Assembly: GCA_034440275.1 (NCBI GenBank)
Contig: JAWXBS010000036.1
Location: forward strand, 1-35,186
Direction of reading: 5' to 3'
Length of the DNA: 35,186 nucleotides
From: VFBF01 sp034440275
GTDB lineage: Bacteria; Pseudomonadota; Alphaproteobacteria; Caulobacterales; Aquidulcibacteraceae
A model generated the notes under the pieces. It was not told the DNA's origin, made no database searches, and saw only the letters and a program-made list of their open reading frames with translations. Positions 14,706 through 22,507 of this stretch are shown one piece after another; within the stretch, counting starts at the first letter, position 1, and each line of letters starts with the position of its first letter. A program made the position numbers and the translations under genes.

Positions 14706-15787
14706 GCATCGAACGCGCCTGATTCCAGCCTTGCCGTCCACGGCGCGAGATCCAGCCCCTGCCGCGCGATCCACGCGTCGTCGAAGATCGTGTCCATGTA
14801 CCGCTCGCCCGAATCGCACAGCAGCGACACGATGGAGCCCGTCTCTCCGCGCGCCTGCATTTCCTGCGCGAGCGTCAGCACGCCGATCATGTTCGTGCCG
14901 GTGGAGGTGCCCACGCGCCGCCCCAGATGTTGCGACAGCCACCGTGCTGCGGCGATCGAGGCCGCATCCGGCACGCGCACCATGCGGTCCACGACAGTCG
15001 GCAGGAACGACGGCTCCACACGCGGACGGCCGATTCCTTCCACGCGCCCCGGCGGCAGGTCGACCGGTTCGGCGCCCGTCGCATAGTGATCGAAGAACGC
15101 CGAGTTCTCCGGATCGACGACGCAGAGCTGCGAATGCCCAGCGTAACAGGTGTTGTACCGGATGAAGCGCCCGATCGTCGCCGACGTGCCGCCGGTGCCC
15201 GCACCCACCACGATCCAGCGCGGCGCGGCATGCGGCTCGTGCGACATCTGCGAGAAAAGACTCTCGGCGATGTTGTTGTTGCCGCGCCAGTCCGTCGCAC
15301 GCTCGGCGTGGGTGAACTGGTCGAGGTAGTGGCCGCCGAGACGGTCGGCGAGCGCCTGCGCCTCGGCGTAGATCTGAGACGCATTCTCGACGAGATGCAC
15401 GCGCCCGCCGAGGAATTCGATCTCCAGCAGCTTCTTCGGCGCGGTGGTCTTCGGCGCGACGGCGATGAACGGCAGACCCAATAGCCGCGCGAAATACGCC
15501 TCCGATATCGCGGTGGAGCCGGACGAGGCCTCGATCACCGGCGTGCCTTCGTTCACCCAGCCCGAGCAGATGCCGTACAGCATCAGCGAGCGGGCCAGGC
15601 GGTGCTTGAGGCTGCCGGAGGGATGGGTCGATTCGTCCTTCAGATAGACGTCGACGCCCCCGAAAGAATCATTGGGCGACGGGAGGTCCAACTTGAGGAG
15701 GTGCGTATCAGCCGATCTGTTGAAGTCCGCCTCGATCTTGCCTATGGCGGCGCATATCCAGTCGCGACGGGTCTTTTGGGCGAGCAT
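14681..15787 (-). CDS. PLP-dependent cysteine synthase family protein, Cds1-like (cysteine desulfhydrase)
   Basis: This 368-residue fold-type II PLP enzyme shows the Schiff-base Lys61 in the block STHPSGSLKHRLA, the substrate loop ASSGSTAISEAYFA (residues 87-100) and the phosphate loop VVGAGTGGTSATIGR. The PSGSLKHR context and the C-terminal DSGERYMDTIFDDAWI resemble the Cds1 group, whose mycobacterial member degrades cysteine to pyruvate, ammonia and sulfide, more than CysK/CysM. A cysteine-synthase or cystathionine-beta-synthase-like activity cannot be excluded. ATG 15787 is 41 bases from the divergent phosphatase start, so the two share a small regulatory gap. The 3' end overlaps rarD by 25 bases. 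Confidence 0.88.
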   Translation of the reverse strand: MLAQKTRRDWICAAIGKIEADFNRSADTHLLKLDLPSPNDSFGGVDVYLKDESTHPSGSLKHRLARSLMLYGICSGWVNEGTPVIEASSGSTAISEAYFARLLGLPFIAVAPKTTAPKKLLEIEFLGGRVHLVENASQIYAEAQALADRLGGHYLDQFTHAERATDWRGNNNIAESLFSQMSHEPHAAPRWIVVGAGTGGTSATIGRFIRYNTCYAGHSQLCVVDPENSAFFDHYATGAEPVDLPPGRVEGIGRPRVEPSFLPTVVDRMVRVPDAASIAAARWLSQHLGRRVGTSTGTNMIGVLTLAQEMQARGETGSIVSLLCDSGERYMDTIFDDAWIARQGLDLAPWTARLESGAFDAQLESATR

Positions 15788-15828
15788 GCGGTCTTCCTGC
15801 CGCGCCGCATCCGGCGCAGGGTGATGTG

Positions 15829-16557
15829 ATGACGGCGCAAACCATCTACTACGCCATCGGCGACGTCCATGGCATGGCCAAGAGCCTGCAGGCGCTGCAT
15901 GCGCTGATTCTCGCCGACCACGAGCGGCGGGGCGGGAACGCCGCCGTCATCCATCTCGGCGACTATGTGGACCGTGGGTCCGACAGCCGCGGCGTGGTCG
16001 AACTTGCCATGGGTCTCGAGAGGAAGGCCGAGAAAATCAGGAATCTCTCGGTTCACGCGCTGCTCGGCAATCACGAGCAGATGATGCTCGACGCCTTCGA
16101 CGAGAAGGGCTCAACCGCCGAGGAACACTGGTTCACCAACGGCGGCTCCGATACGGTGAAGAGCTACACGCGCGGCCGCGACGCCGACAAACGCACCTGG
16201 CGCGACGCCATCGATCCCGCGCACATCGAATGGCTGCGCAGCCTGCCGACCATGCTCGTCGACGAAACGCGCAAGCTCGTGTTCGTGCACGCCGGCATCG
16301 ATCCGATCAGCTACCCCGACTGCAAGGACGAGATCCGCATCTGGACCCGCTCGCCCCGCTTCTTCGACCCCGATCGCTGGCCCGACCGCGCGGAGCTCGA
16401 AGGCATCCGCGTCATCCACGGCCACACGCCCACCACCGATCTCGCCCCCGACGTCGGCCCGCGCCGCATCAATGTCGATACAGGCGCGGTGTATGGCGGC
16501 GCGCTGACGTGCGTGGTGCTGGCGCCGGGAGAGCAGGCGCAGTTTCTGACGGTGTAG
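15829..16557 (+). CDS. PPP-family serine/threonine phosphatase (metallophosphoesterase)
   Basis: This 242-residue protein has the two-metal phosphoesterase motifs in order: GDVHG (residues 11-15), GDYVDRG (44-50), GNHEQ (80-84), VHAGID and IHGHTPT near the C-terminus. The DYVDRG form is typical of PPP-type protein phosphatases related to lambda and PrpA/PrpB phosphatases. It should act on phosphoproteins or small phosphoesters in the cytoplasm. ATG 15829 is preceded by AGGGTGAT; a GTG directly before it (15826) would add one residue. The gene is divergent from the Cds1-like gene and followed by a structured 3' region and an intrinsic terminator. Confidence 0.92.
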   Translation: MTAQTIYYAIGDVHGMAKSLQALHALILADHERRGGNAAVIHLGDYVDRGSDSRGVVELAMGLERKAEKIRNLSVHALLGNHEQMMLDAFDEKGSTAEEHWFTNGGSDTVKSYTRGRDADKRTWRDAIDPAHIEWLRSLPTMLVDETRKLVFVHAGIDPISYPDCKDEIRIWTRSPRFFDPDRWPDRAELEGIRVIHGHTPTTDLAPDVGPRRINVDTGAVYGGALTCVVLAPGEQAQFLTV

Positions 16558-16561
16558 GGCG

Positions 16562-16660
16562 TCGCGTTCCAACTCGCGCAAAGCGGGAAAATGACAAACA
16601 AGTAGTCCGATCGCGGACTCGTTCGTCCCTCGCTTTCGGGAACGCCGGCTGACCGCCGGC
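16562..16660 (+). other. Structured 3' region after the phosphatase gene
   Basis: GCGTTCC (16564-16570) pairs with GGAACGC (16639-16645), AAAGCG..GGA (16580-16588) with TCC..CGCTTT (16626-16636), and an inner AGTCCG-ATCG-CGGACT hairpin sits at 16604-16619. The outer stem shares two bases with the terminator stem. It could be a 3' UTR element or a small RNA. Confidence 0.4.
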
Positions 16661-16670
16661 ATTTTCTTTT
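16644..16670 (+). terminator. Rho-independent terminator
   Basis: GCCGGC-TGACC-GCCGGC (16644-16660) is followed by ATTTTCTTTT. It lies 86 bases after the phosphatase stop and is the clearest intrinsic terminator in the window. Confidence 0.8.
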
Positions 16671-16816
16671 CCATGGCGCACAAGGGGCAGGCAGGTTGCC
16701 GGCGCTCCCGACAAACTTTTTTCAGCAAAACAATCCGACCGGGTCGCAGGCTCCAAGATACTCCGCCTCACGTTTCGCCGGGATGGTCCCGACGTCTCGA
16801 AGAGGAGAGCCAAAAG

Positions 16817-17311
16817 ATGCAAGTCGTTCGACCGCTACGTCACCGCCGCGAAGCCTACGCCGCCGCCGCGCGCGATCTGCATCTATGGCTGTTGCAGGTT
16901 GTCGCGTGGCTGATGACGCACGTGCGCCTGCCGCGCGCATGGCGTCTTGAATTTCAAAGTGATATCCGCACAGCGCGCCGCGACATCCGGCGGCTCATCT
17001 TCATGTCGATGTGTTCGCGCCTGACGTTCCCCGTCGGTCGTCCGAATTTCACGCGCCGACCGAACGGCGTCCTCGGCTATCGGCGCCGCCACGCGCGCAT
17101 TGTGCACGCGTTCACGCGCGGCATTCCGCTGCGCACGGTCGCGCAAATGCGCGATGCGCTGGCGAATTTCGACAAGACCGTGCAACGCGCGATCGCGCGC
17201 CTGCCAAAGAACGGCGCCGTGCCCGGCGCTATCGTCACGGTGCTTGCCGTGACGCTTGCATCGACCATGTCCGTGCTCGCACCTGCCGCAGAAGCTGCAG
17301 ACACGTCATGA
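16817..17311 (+). CDS. Orphan Arg-rich protein with C-terminal membrane helix
   Basis: This 164-residue protein is not recognised. It is strongly basic, with Arg clusters at residues 6-11, 51-59 and 79-93. It has an amphipathic/hydrophobic helix at about 21-36 (LHLWLLQVVAWLM), a central region with FPVGRPNFTRRPNGVLGYRR, and a C-terminal hydrophobic stretch (about 136-156) ending APAAEAADTS, which suggests a tail anchor or a C-terminal membrane pass. GAGGAGAG about ten bases before ATG 16817 is a good ribosome-binding site, which supports the call. A terminator separates it from the upstream phosphatase, so it should have its own promoter. It stands alone, convergent to a hydrolase. Confidence 0.65.
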   Translation: MQVVRPLRHRREAYAAAARDLHLWLLQVVAWLMTHVRLPRAWRLEFQSDIRTARRDIRRLIFMSMCSRLTFPVGRPNFTRRPNGVLGYRRRHARIVHAFTRGIPLRTVAQMRDALANFDKTVQRAIARLPKNGAVPGAIVTVLAVTLASTMSVLAPAAEAADTS

Positions 17312-17398
17312 CTATTCATGCCGGACCGCGCAGCGCCGATGCGCATACCCATCTCAAGTCACGCGAGATTCTTCGGAGTCTGGCGTCGCAAGGCGTGG

Positions 17399-17415
17399 GC
17401 GGGTCATAGACCCGC
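17399..17415. other. Short perfect hairpin between convergent genes
   Basis: GCGGGTC-ATA-GACCCGC forms a 7-base-pair stem with a 3-base loop, 87 bases after the orphan gene and 17 bases before the hydrolase stop. There is no T-tract on either strand, so a terminator role is only possible. Confidence 0.4.
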
Positions 17416-17432
17416 GCTCCAACGCGCGGAGA

Positions 17433-18548
17433 TCAGAGACAGGCGTAAACCGCCTCCACCAGACGCCGCGGGCGCGGATCGCCCTGCAGATAATGATCCT
17501 GCCGGTTCATCACATAGGCGCACGACATCTTCGCGTCCGGATCGCCGAGCCCCATGGAGCCGCCCCATCCCGAATGCGCCAGCGTGTTCGGGTTCGGTCC
17601 ATAGACGCCGTTCGCATTGCGCATGACGCCCGCCGCGAACGCGACGTTCGTCGGCAGTACGAGATCGGCGCCGGAAGCACGTGTCTTCGTCAGTGCATCG
17701 AAAGCGCCCGCGCCGATCAGCGTCTCATTGTTCAGTTTTCCCCGCGCCGCATACACATGATACAACTGCGCCACCGACAGCGCCGTGCCGTGGCCGTTTG
17801 CACTCGGAATTTCAATGCGCCGCCACAACGCGCCGCCGCGATCGGGCGCCGACCACTTCGTCAGAAACGCGACCTTGCGATATTCGTTCAGTTCGCCGAG
17901 TTGCGGCGCGGTCTTCGGCTTCTGGATTTCAGCGCAGCGTTCGTGCTCTTCGTCTGGCAGACCGATCCAGAAATCGACGCCGTGCGGTTCGCAGAAATCG
18001 TCGGCGAGATGCTGGCCCAGCGATTTTCCCGTTGCGCGTTGCACGATCTCGCCGGCGAGATAGCCCCACGTCAGCGGATGATAGCCGCTTTGCGTTCCCG
18101 GCGGCCACATCGGCGCCAGCGGGGCGAGCGCCGCCGCAAGCGCCGGCGGGTCGAGCCAGAGCGCGGGATCGATCGGCTCGACGAAGCCCGGCAGCCCCGC
18201 CTGATGCGAAAGCGCCTGCGCCAGCGTGATCTGCGCCTTTCCGTTCGCGGCGAATTCGGGCCACACGTCGGCGACCGGCGCCTCGTAGTCGAGTGCGCCC
18301 TGATCCACGAGCCGCGCGATCACGAGTGCGGCGATCCCCTTCGTCGTCGAATAGACGGGCGTCAGCGTGTCGGCGTCCCACAGGCGCTGCTTGTTGCGGT
18401 CGGCATAGCCGCCCCAGAGCTCCGCGACGGTTTCGCCGTCGACGATGGCGGCGAAACTCGCGCCGAGTTCGAGGCCGTCCTCGAAATTGAGCGCGAACGT
18501 TTCGGCGACCTTCTCGAATCCGGGCGCCACGGAGCCTTGGGTGAACAT
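17433..18548 (-). CDS. Serine hydrolase of the beta-lactamase/EstB family
   Basis: This 371-residue protein has the class C beta-lactamase fold. It has the nucleophile motif STTK (Ser67, Lys70), the second-motif Tyr156 in the SGYHPLTWGYL block in place of the usual YxN, and HSGWGGSMGLGDP at the C-terminus in place of KTG. This pattern fits EstB-like esterases and CubicO-group proteins rather than true beta-lactamases. No signal peptide is seen, so it is probably cytoplasmic. The substrate is likely a short-chain ester, by family only. ATG 18548 gives the standard MFTQGSVAPGFEKVAETF start. It is divergent from creA, with 100 bases between the starts. Confidence 0.9.
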   Translation of the reverse strand: MFTQGSVAPGFEKVAETFALNFEDGLELGASFAAIVDGETVAELWGGYADRNKQRLWDADTLTPVYSTTKGIAALVIARLVDQGALDYEAPVADVWPEFAANGKAQITLAQALSHQAGLPGFVEPIDPALWLDPPALAAALAPLAPMWPPGTQSGYHPLTWGYLAGEIVQRATGKSLGQHLADDFCEPHGVDFWIGLPDEEHERCAEIQKPKTAPQLGELNEYRKVAFLTKWSAPDRGGALWRRIEIPSANGHGTALSVAQLYHVYAARGKLNNETLIGAGAFDALTKTRASGADLVLPTNVAFAAGVMRNANGVYGPNPNTLAHSGWGGSMGLGDPDAKMSCAYVMNRQDHYLQGDPRPRRLVEAVYACL

Positions 18549-18648
18549 GGGCGCGGTTTAGCCGGGAACCGGTCGCCTTCGCCAGCGCTTCTTGCGCCAC
18601 AGCGACGGAAGGCCCACATCGTGCGCCTCGTAAGCGGGGAGAAGCGCG

Positions 18649-19149
18649 ATGACCGACGTGATGAAATCGAAGGCGTGGAAGCTCGTCGCCGTCTGCGCGG
18701 TGCTCGCGCTCGCCGGGTGCGGTCGCAACGAGCGCAATGTGGGCGAGTTCTCCAACGACCTGCTCGGCAACGAGATCAAGGTCGAGGCGCTGCCCGATCC
18801 CGCGATTCCGGGCGTGATCTGCCACATGGCGTATTTCGAACGCGGCGTGATCGATCGCGCCACCAAGGGCAACTGGTTCGAGGATCCGTCGAACTCGTCC
18901 GTCGCGTGTCAGCGCGTCGGGCCGATCGTTCTCAAGGGCGTCGATCTCGGCAAGAGCGGCGACGAGATCTTCAGCCAGCGCCTCAGCCTCTTCTTCAAGC
19001 GCAACGCCGTGCGTCGCATCGTCGATCTGCAGAACAAGTCGATCCTCTACGTCTCGCACTCACGCGAGATCGTGGAAGGTTCGGCGAAGATGAGCATCTC
19101 GACGGTGGTGCTGACGGACGCGGAAGTCGCCGCAGCGCGGGCGCGCTAA
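18649..19149 (+). CDS. creA: CreA family lipoprotein
   Basis: This 166-residue protein has a short basic start, a hydrophobic stretch and the lipobox LAGC (Cys24), so it should be an exported lipoprotein. The mature part carries the CreA pattern: VGEFSNDLLGNEIKVEALPD, PGVICHMAYFERG, EDPSNSSVACQRVGPI and SLFFKRNAVRRIVD. CreA proteins are conserved in proteobacteria, but their role is unknown. In enterobacteria the gene sits with creBCD; here creD lies 11.4 kb away in the sdh cluster. GGGGAGAAG precedes ATG 18649. Its TAA shares bases with the pdxY stop (overlap 19146-19149). Confidence 0.92.
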   Translation: MTDVMKSKAWKLVAVCAVLALAGCGRNERNVGEFSNDLLGNEIKVEALPDPAIPGVICHMAYFERGVIDRATKGNWFEDPSNSSVACQRVGPIVLKGVDLGKSGDEIFSQRLSLFFKRNAVRRIVDLQNKSILYVSHSREIVEGSAKMSISTVVLTDAEVAAARAR

Positions 19150-19976
19150 CCCGGATAGGCCTGCGCCGTGGGCCAGGTGGCAGGGTGTTCGAGCTTGTCC
19201 TGCGCGGCGATGAGCGCGAGGTGCGGGCCGCCGTCGAGCGTCGAATGCACGATGACGTCATGCACCGAGCCCGCCGCCGCTTCGAGCGCGACGACCACGC
19301 TCTGCCCCAGCGCGCGCCGCGCCACGTAGAGCGCTGTGAAAAGATCGCCCGCACCCTTCGGCGCCCCGGCGATCTTCGGCGTCTCGACGAGCCACGTGGC
19401 CGAAGGCGACGCATAGAGGACCGCGACACCTTTTTCGCGCGGCGCCGACGTGACGATGATCGGCTTGCCGAACGACCGGGCGCCGGCATGGGCTTCAGCG
19501 AGCGTCGGCAGCTTCGCGTCGGCGAGCGTCTCCAGCTCCCAATGATTGGGCGTCAGAAGATCGGCGGCCGGCGCGAGGCGCCTGCGGATCACGTCGATGA
19601 TCTCCGGCTTCACGAAGGCGCCCGGCGCGTCGCCCATCACCGGATCGCAGACATACAGCGCCGCCGGGTTCACGGCCTTCACGCGGCGCACGGCGTCGAG
19701 CACGACGTCGGCCTGCTCGGGCAGGGCGATGTAGCCCGACAGGATGTGGCTCACCTCCCTGAGCGCGCCGTCCGCATCGAGCGCTTCGATCATGGACTGC
19801 AAGGTCTCGGCGGCCACCGGTCCGCCCCCCGGCGCGCCCCGGTCGGGGCGGCGGCCCAGCAGCGTCGTCGGCAACGCGATCACCGGCACGCCGAGGCGTT
19901 CCAGCGCGAAGGCCGCGACCGAATTGCCCACCCGGGCTCCGGCGACTTGCGATTGTATGGAGAGGACGGCTTTCAT
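19146..19976 (-). CDS. pdxY: Pyridoxal kinase
   Basis: PdxY phosphorylates pyridoxal (and often other B6 vitamers) with ATP in the salvage path to PLP. The 276-residue ribokinase-fold protein starts VLSIQSQVAGARVGNSVAAF, the B6-binding signature. It continues with ILSGYIALPEQADVV, VCDPVMGD, LTPNHWELETLA and the anion-hole/catalytic-base motif GAPKGAGDLFTALY with its Asp. The length and start are standard. It is divergent from the malyl-CoA gene across 54 bases, where TTCGCC-TGCCG-GGCGAA (19992-20008) forms a small palindrome that may be a regulatory site. Its 3' end overlaps creA by 4 bases. Confidence 0.94.
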   Translation of the reverse strand: MKAVLSIQSQVAGARVGNSVAAFALERLGVPVIALPTTLLGRRPDRGAPGGGPVAAETLQSMIEALDADGALREVSHILSGYIALPEQADVVLDAVRRVKAVNPAALYVCDPVMGDAPGAFVKPEIIDVIRRRLAPAADLLTPNHWELETLADAKLPTLAEAHAGARSFGKPIIVTSAPREKGVAVLYASPSATWLVETPKIAGAPKGAGDLFTALYVARRALGQSVVVALEAAAGSVHDVIVHSTLDGGPHLALIAAQDKLEHPATWPTAQAYPG

Positions 19977-20030
19977 GGATGCGCCGCAGCATTCGCCTGC
20001 CGGGCGAAATTTCTCAAGGGAACTGCCGAA

Positions 20031-20909
20031 ATGTCCTCACTGCGCCCCCGCCGGTCCTGCCTCTACATGCCCGGCGCCAACGCCAAGGCCCTCGACAAGG
20101 CCCGCGGCCTGCCTGCCGACACGCTGATCTTCGATCTTGAGGACGCCGTCGCGCCGGAAGCCAAGGCTGACGCCCGCGCCGCCATCGTCGCCACGATGGC
20201 CGCCGGCGGCTACGGCAAGCGTGAGATCATCATCCGCGCCAACGCGCTCTCCACGCCGTGGGGCCATGACGACGTGAAGGCCGCAGCGACGGCGAAGCCC
20301 GACGGCGTGCTCTTCCCGAAGGTCGACAGCGCCGCCGACATCGAGGCCGCCGACAAGGCGCTGCGCGATGCAGGCGCGCCGGACGCGACCGCCATCTGGG
20401 TGATGATCGAGACGCCGAAGTCGATCCTGAACATCGCCGAGATCGCCCGCGCCGCCGAACGCACGCGCCTCACCACCTTCGTGATGGGCACCAACGATCT
20501 CGCCAAGGACATGCACGCCGCGCAGACGCCCGACCGCAGCGCATTTCTGGCAGCGCTTTCAATGACGGTGATCGCGGGCCGTGCGTACGGGATCACGCTC
20601 ATCGACGGCGTCTTCAACGACATCCAGGACAGCGGCGGTTTCGAAGCGATTTGTCGGCAGGGGCTCGAACTCGGCTTCGACGGCAAGACGCTCATCCATC
20701 CGAGCCAGATCGGCGCCTGCAACGCGATCTTCGCGCCGACGCCGGAAGAAGTCGCGCGGTCGCGCAGCGTCATCGCCGCGTTTGCCGATCCGTCGAACGC
20801 GGGGAAGGGCGTGCTCAAGGTCGACGGCAAGATGACGGAGCTGCTGCACCTGGAGCAGGCCAAGCGCACCGTCGCGGTGGCGGACGCGATTGAGGGGATG
20901 GGCGCGTGA
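20031..20909 (+). CDS. mcl2: CitE-like (S)-malyl-CoA thioesterase / malyl-CoA lyase family protein
   Basis: This 292-residue HpcH/HpaI-CitE TIM-barrel protein has SCLYMPGANAKALDKARGL, LIFDLEDAVAPEAK (the Glu-Asp pair), the Arg of IIIRANALSTPWG, VMIETPKSILNIAEI (metal Glu), FVMGTNDLAKDM and DGKTLIHPSQI. In Rhodobacter-type ethylmalonyl-CoA pathways a short member (Mcl2) hydrolyses (S)-malyl-CoA and is linked to mesaconyl-CoA hydratase, as here; the longer Mcl1 is the lyase. Length and partner favour the Mcl2 type, but lyase activity on beta-methylmalyl-CoA is possible, so the symbol is tentative. ATG 20031 follows AAGGGA. The TGA overlaps the next GTG by 4 bases. Confidence 0.85.
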   Translation: MSSLRPRRSCLYMPGANAKALDKARGLPADTLIFDLEDAVAPEAKADARAAIVATMAAGGYGKREIIIRANALSTPWGHDDVKAAATAKPDGVLFPKVDSAADIEAADKALRDAGAPDATAIWVMIETPKSILNIAEIARAAERTRLTTFVMGTNDLAKDMHAAQTPDRSAFLAALSMTVIAGRAYGITLIDGVFNDIQDSGGFEAICRQGLELGFDGKTLIHPSQIGACNAIFAPTPEEVARSRSVIAAFADPSNAGKGVLKVDGKMTELLHLEQAKRTVAVADAIEGMGA

Positions 20910-21952
20910 CCAAATCCAATCCCGGAAATTTCTTCGAGGATTTCCGTCTCGGTCAGGTGTTGCGTCACGCGACGCCGCGCACGATCACGAGCGGCGACGT
21001 CTCGCTCTACACCGCGCTGACGGGCTCGCGGTATGCGCTCTTTTGCGCGGAGACGTTTGCGGCGGCGGCAGGACTGCCGCGCGCGCCGGTGGATCCGCTA
21101 CTCGCGTTCCACATGGTCTTCGGCAAGACGGTTCCGGATATCTCGCTCAACGCGGTCGCCAATCTCGGCTACGCGGAGGGGCGCTTCTTCCAGCCGGTTT
21201 ATCCGGGCGACACGCTGACGGCCTCGTCTGAAGTCATCGGCCTCAAGGAAAATGCCAATGGCAAAACCGGCGTCGTCTACGTCCGCACCAGTGGCGTCAA
21301 TCAGCGCGGCGAAACGGCGCTATCCTACTGCCGGTGGGTGATGGTCAACAAGCGCGATGCGGGAGCGGCGGCGCCGGAAGTGGTCGTGCCGAAACTCGCG
21401 CCCTTCGTGTCCGCGGATGATCTCGTCGTCCCCGCCAATCTGACGTTCAGCACATACGACCACATACTCGCGGGCGCGCCGCATCTCTTCGAAGACTTCA
21501 AGGTCGGCGAGAAGATCGACCACGTTGACGGCATGACGGTGGAAGAAGCCGAACACCAGACGGCCACGCGTCTTTACCAGAACACCGCGAAAGTGCACTT
21601 CGACGGGTTCGCGCAACAATCCTCACGCTTCGGGAAGCGGTTGATCTACGGTGGTGTCGCCATTTCGACGGCGCGCGCCCTCGCGTTCAACGGCCTCGCG
21701 AACGCCGCCTACATCCTCGCGATCAATGCGGGCCGTCACGTCAATCCGCTGTTTGCGGGCGACACGGTCTATGCGTGGTCGGAGGTGCTGGAGTCGGCGG
21801 CGCTGCCAGAGCGCATCGGCGCACTGAGGCTTCGCTTGGTCGCCACGAAGAACAAGTCGTGCGCCGATTTCCCGGACAAGAATGAAGGCGGCGAATACGA
21901 CACCGCAGTCATCCTCGATCTGGACTACTGGGCTGCGATTCCACGGCGCTAG
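20906..21952 (+). CDS. mch: Mesaconyl-CoA hydratase (double hot-dog MaoC family)
   Basis: This 348-residue protein has two MaoC/hot-dog domains. The N-terminal half shows FFEDFRLGQVLRHATPRTIT and YALFCAETFA, and the C-terminal half HLFEDFKVGEKIDHVDGMTV, EAEHQTATRLYQNTAKVHFD and LIYGGVAISTARALAFNGL. The whole-length pattern matches mesaconyl-C1-CoA hydratase of the ethylmalonyl-CoA pathway, which interconverts mesaconyl-CoA and beta-methylmalyl-CoA. GTG 20906 overlaps the preceding stop (GTGA), so both are one operon. Together they support acetyl-CoA assimilation without isocitrate lyase, provided the other pathway genes exist elsewhere. Its TAG shares bases with the stop of the convergent PGDYG-like gene. 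Confidence 0.92.
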   Translation: MTKSNPGNFFEDFRLGQVLRHATPRTITSGDVSLYTALTGSRYALFCAETFAAAAGLPRAPVDPLLAFHMVFGKTVPDISLNAVANLGYAEGRFFQPVYPGDTLTASSEVIGLKENANGKTGVVYVRTSGVNQRGETALSYCRWVMVNKRDAGAAAPEVVVPKLAPFVSADDLVVPANLTFSTYDHILAGAPHLFEDFKVGEKIDHVDGMTVEEAEHQTATRLYQNTAKVHFDGFAQQSSRFGKRLIYGGVAISTARALAFNGLANAAYILAINAGRHVNPLFAGDTVYAWSEVLESAALPERIGALRLRLVATKNKSCADFPDKNEGGEYDTAVILDLDYWAAIPRR

Positions 21953-22479
21953 GTTGAAATCCAGGCGACGAACGCGAGCAAGAGAAACACGAGGAAAATG
22001 GTGGTGCCGACGCCGGTCAGGCCTACCGATGTCACGCCTTTGTATTTCCTTTCCGCCTCCGCTTCAGGGACGGGCCACATTTCTTCGGCGACGCCGATCA
22101 TCACCCAGTCACCGGCGTTCGCTTCGCGCACGCCTTCGAGCGTACCTATCTGTGCGGCGTCGCGCAGGATAGCGGCGCGATAGCGGATATCGGTGTTCTT
22201 GCGAAATACGCCTGGCCGGATCTTACGGTAGGTTTTCTCGAACACGTCGCGCCGCACGACCTGCCGCGCGCCGGAGGCGTAGTCCACGACGTAATCCTCG
22301 CCGGCCTTGTAGCGCACCGGCTGGCCATCCTGCGTGAGAATTTCACCGTCCGAGTTCGCAAGAAGCGCCGTGACCTTTTCCCCACGCCCGCGGGGACGGA
22401 CGATGCGAATGCGGGTATTGCTGGGCAGATCGCGCGGGGTGCGGACGATGTCAGGCGGAGGAAACGCGCCGTCGGGCAT
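21949..22479 (-). CDS. PGDYG-like domain protein with C-terminal membrane anchor
   Basis: This 176-residue protein is soluble over about residues 1-150 and ends in one membrane helix (about 152-173, GVGTTIFLVFLLLAFVAWIS). The middle has ANSDGEILTQDGQPVRYKAG and EDYVVDYASGARQVVRRDVF, then a second related block with REANAGDWVMIGVAEEMWPV. These read as two copies of a GDW/GDY-type fold. The GDW-x(n)-E-x-W-P-V pattern recalls the small PGDYG domain known mainly from phages. I cannot confirm this without a profile search. It is the last gene of the minus-strand cassette with the GH19 endolysin. The gap to the gene upstream is 28 bases. Confidence 0.65.
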   Translation of the reverse strand: MPDGAFPPPDIVRTPRDLPSNTRIRIVRPRGRGEKVTALLANSDGEILTQDGQPVRYKAGEDYVVDYASGARQVVRRDVFEKTYRKIRPGVFRKNTDIRYRAAILRDAAQIGTLEGVREANAGDWVMIGVAEEMWPVPEAEAERKYKGVTSVGLTGVGTTIFLVFLLLAFVAWIST

Positions 22480-22507
22480 GGGGTAGTTCCTTTTGTGTTG
22501 GCGCCCC

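Noticed and set aside
17256..20030. Upstream extension of the malyl-CoA gene frame to about 1217 codons
   Set aside because: The extension is antisense to or out of frame with the hydrolase, creA and pdxY. Homology begins at ATG 20031, which has its own ribosome site.
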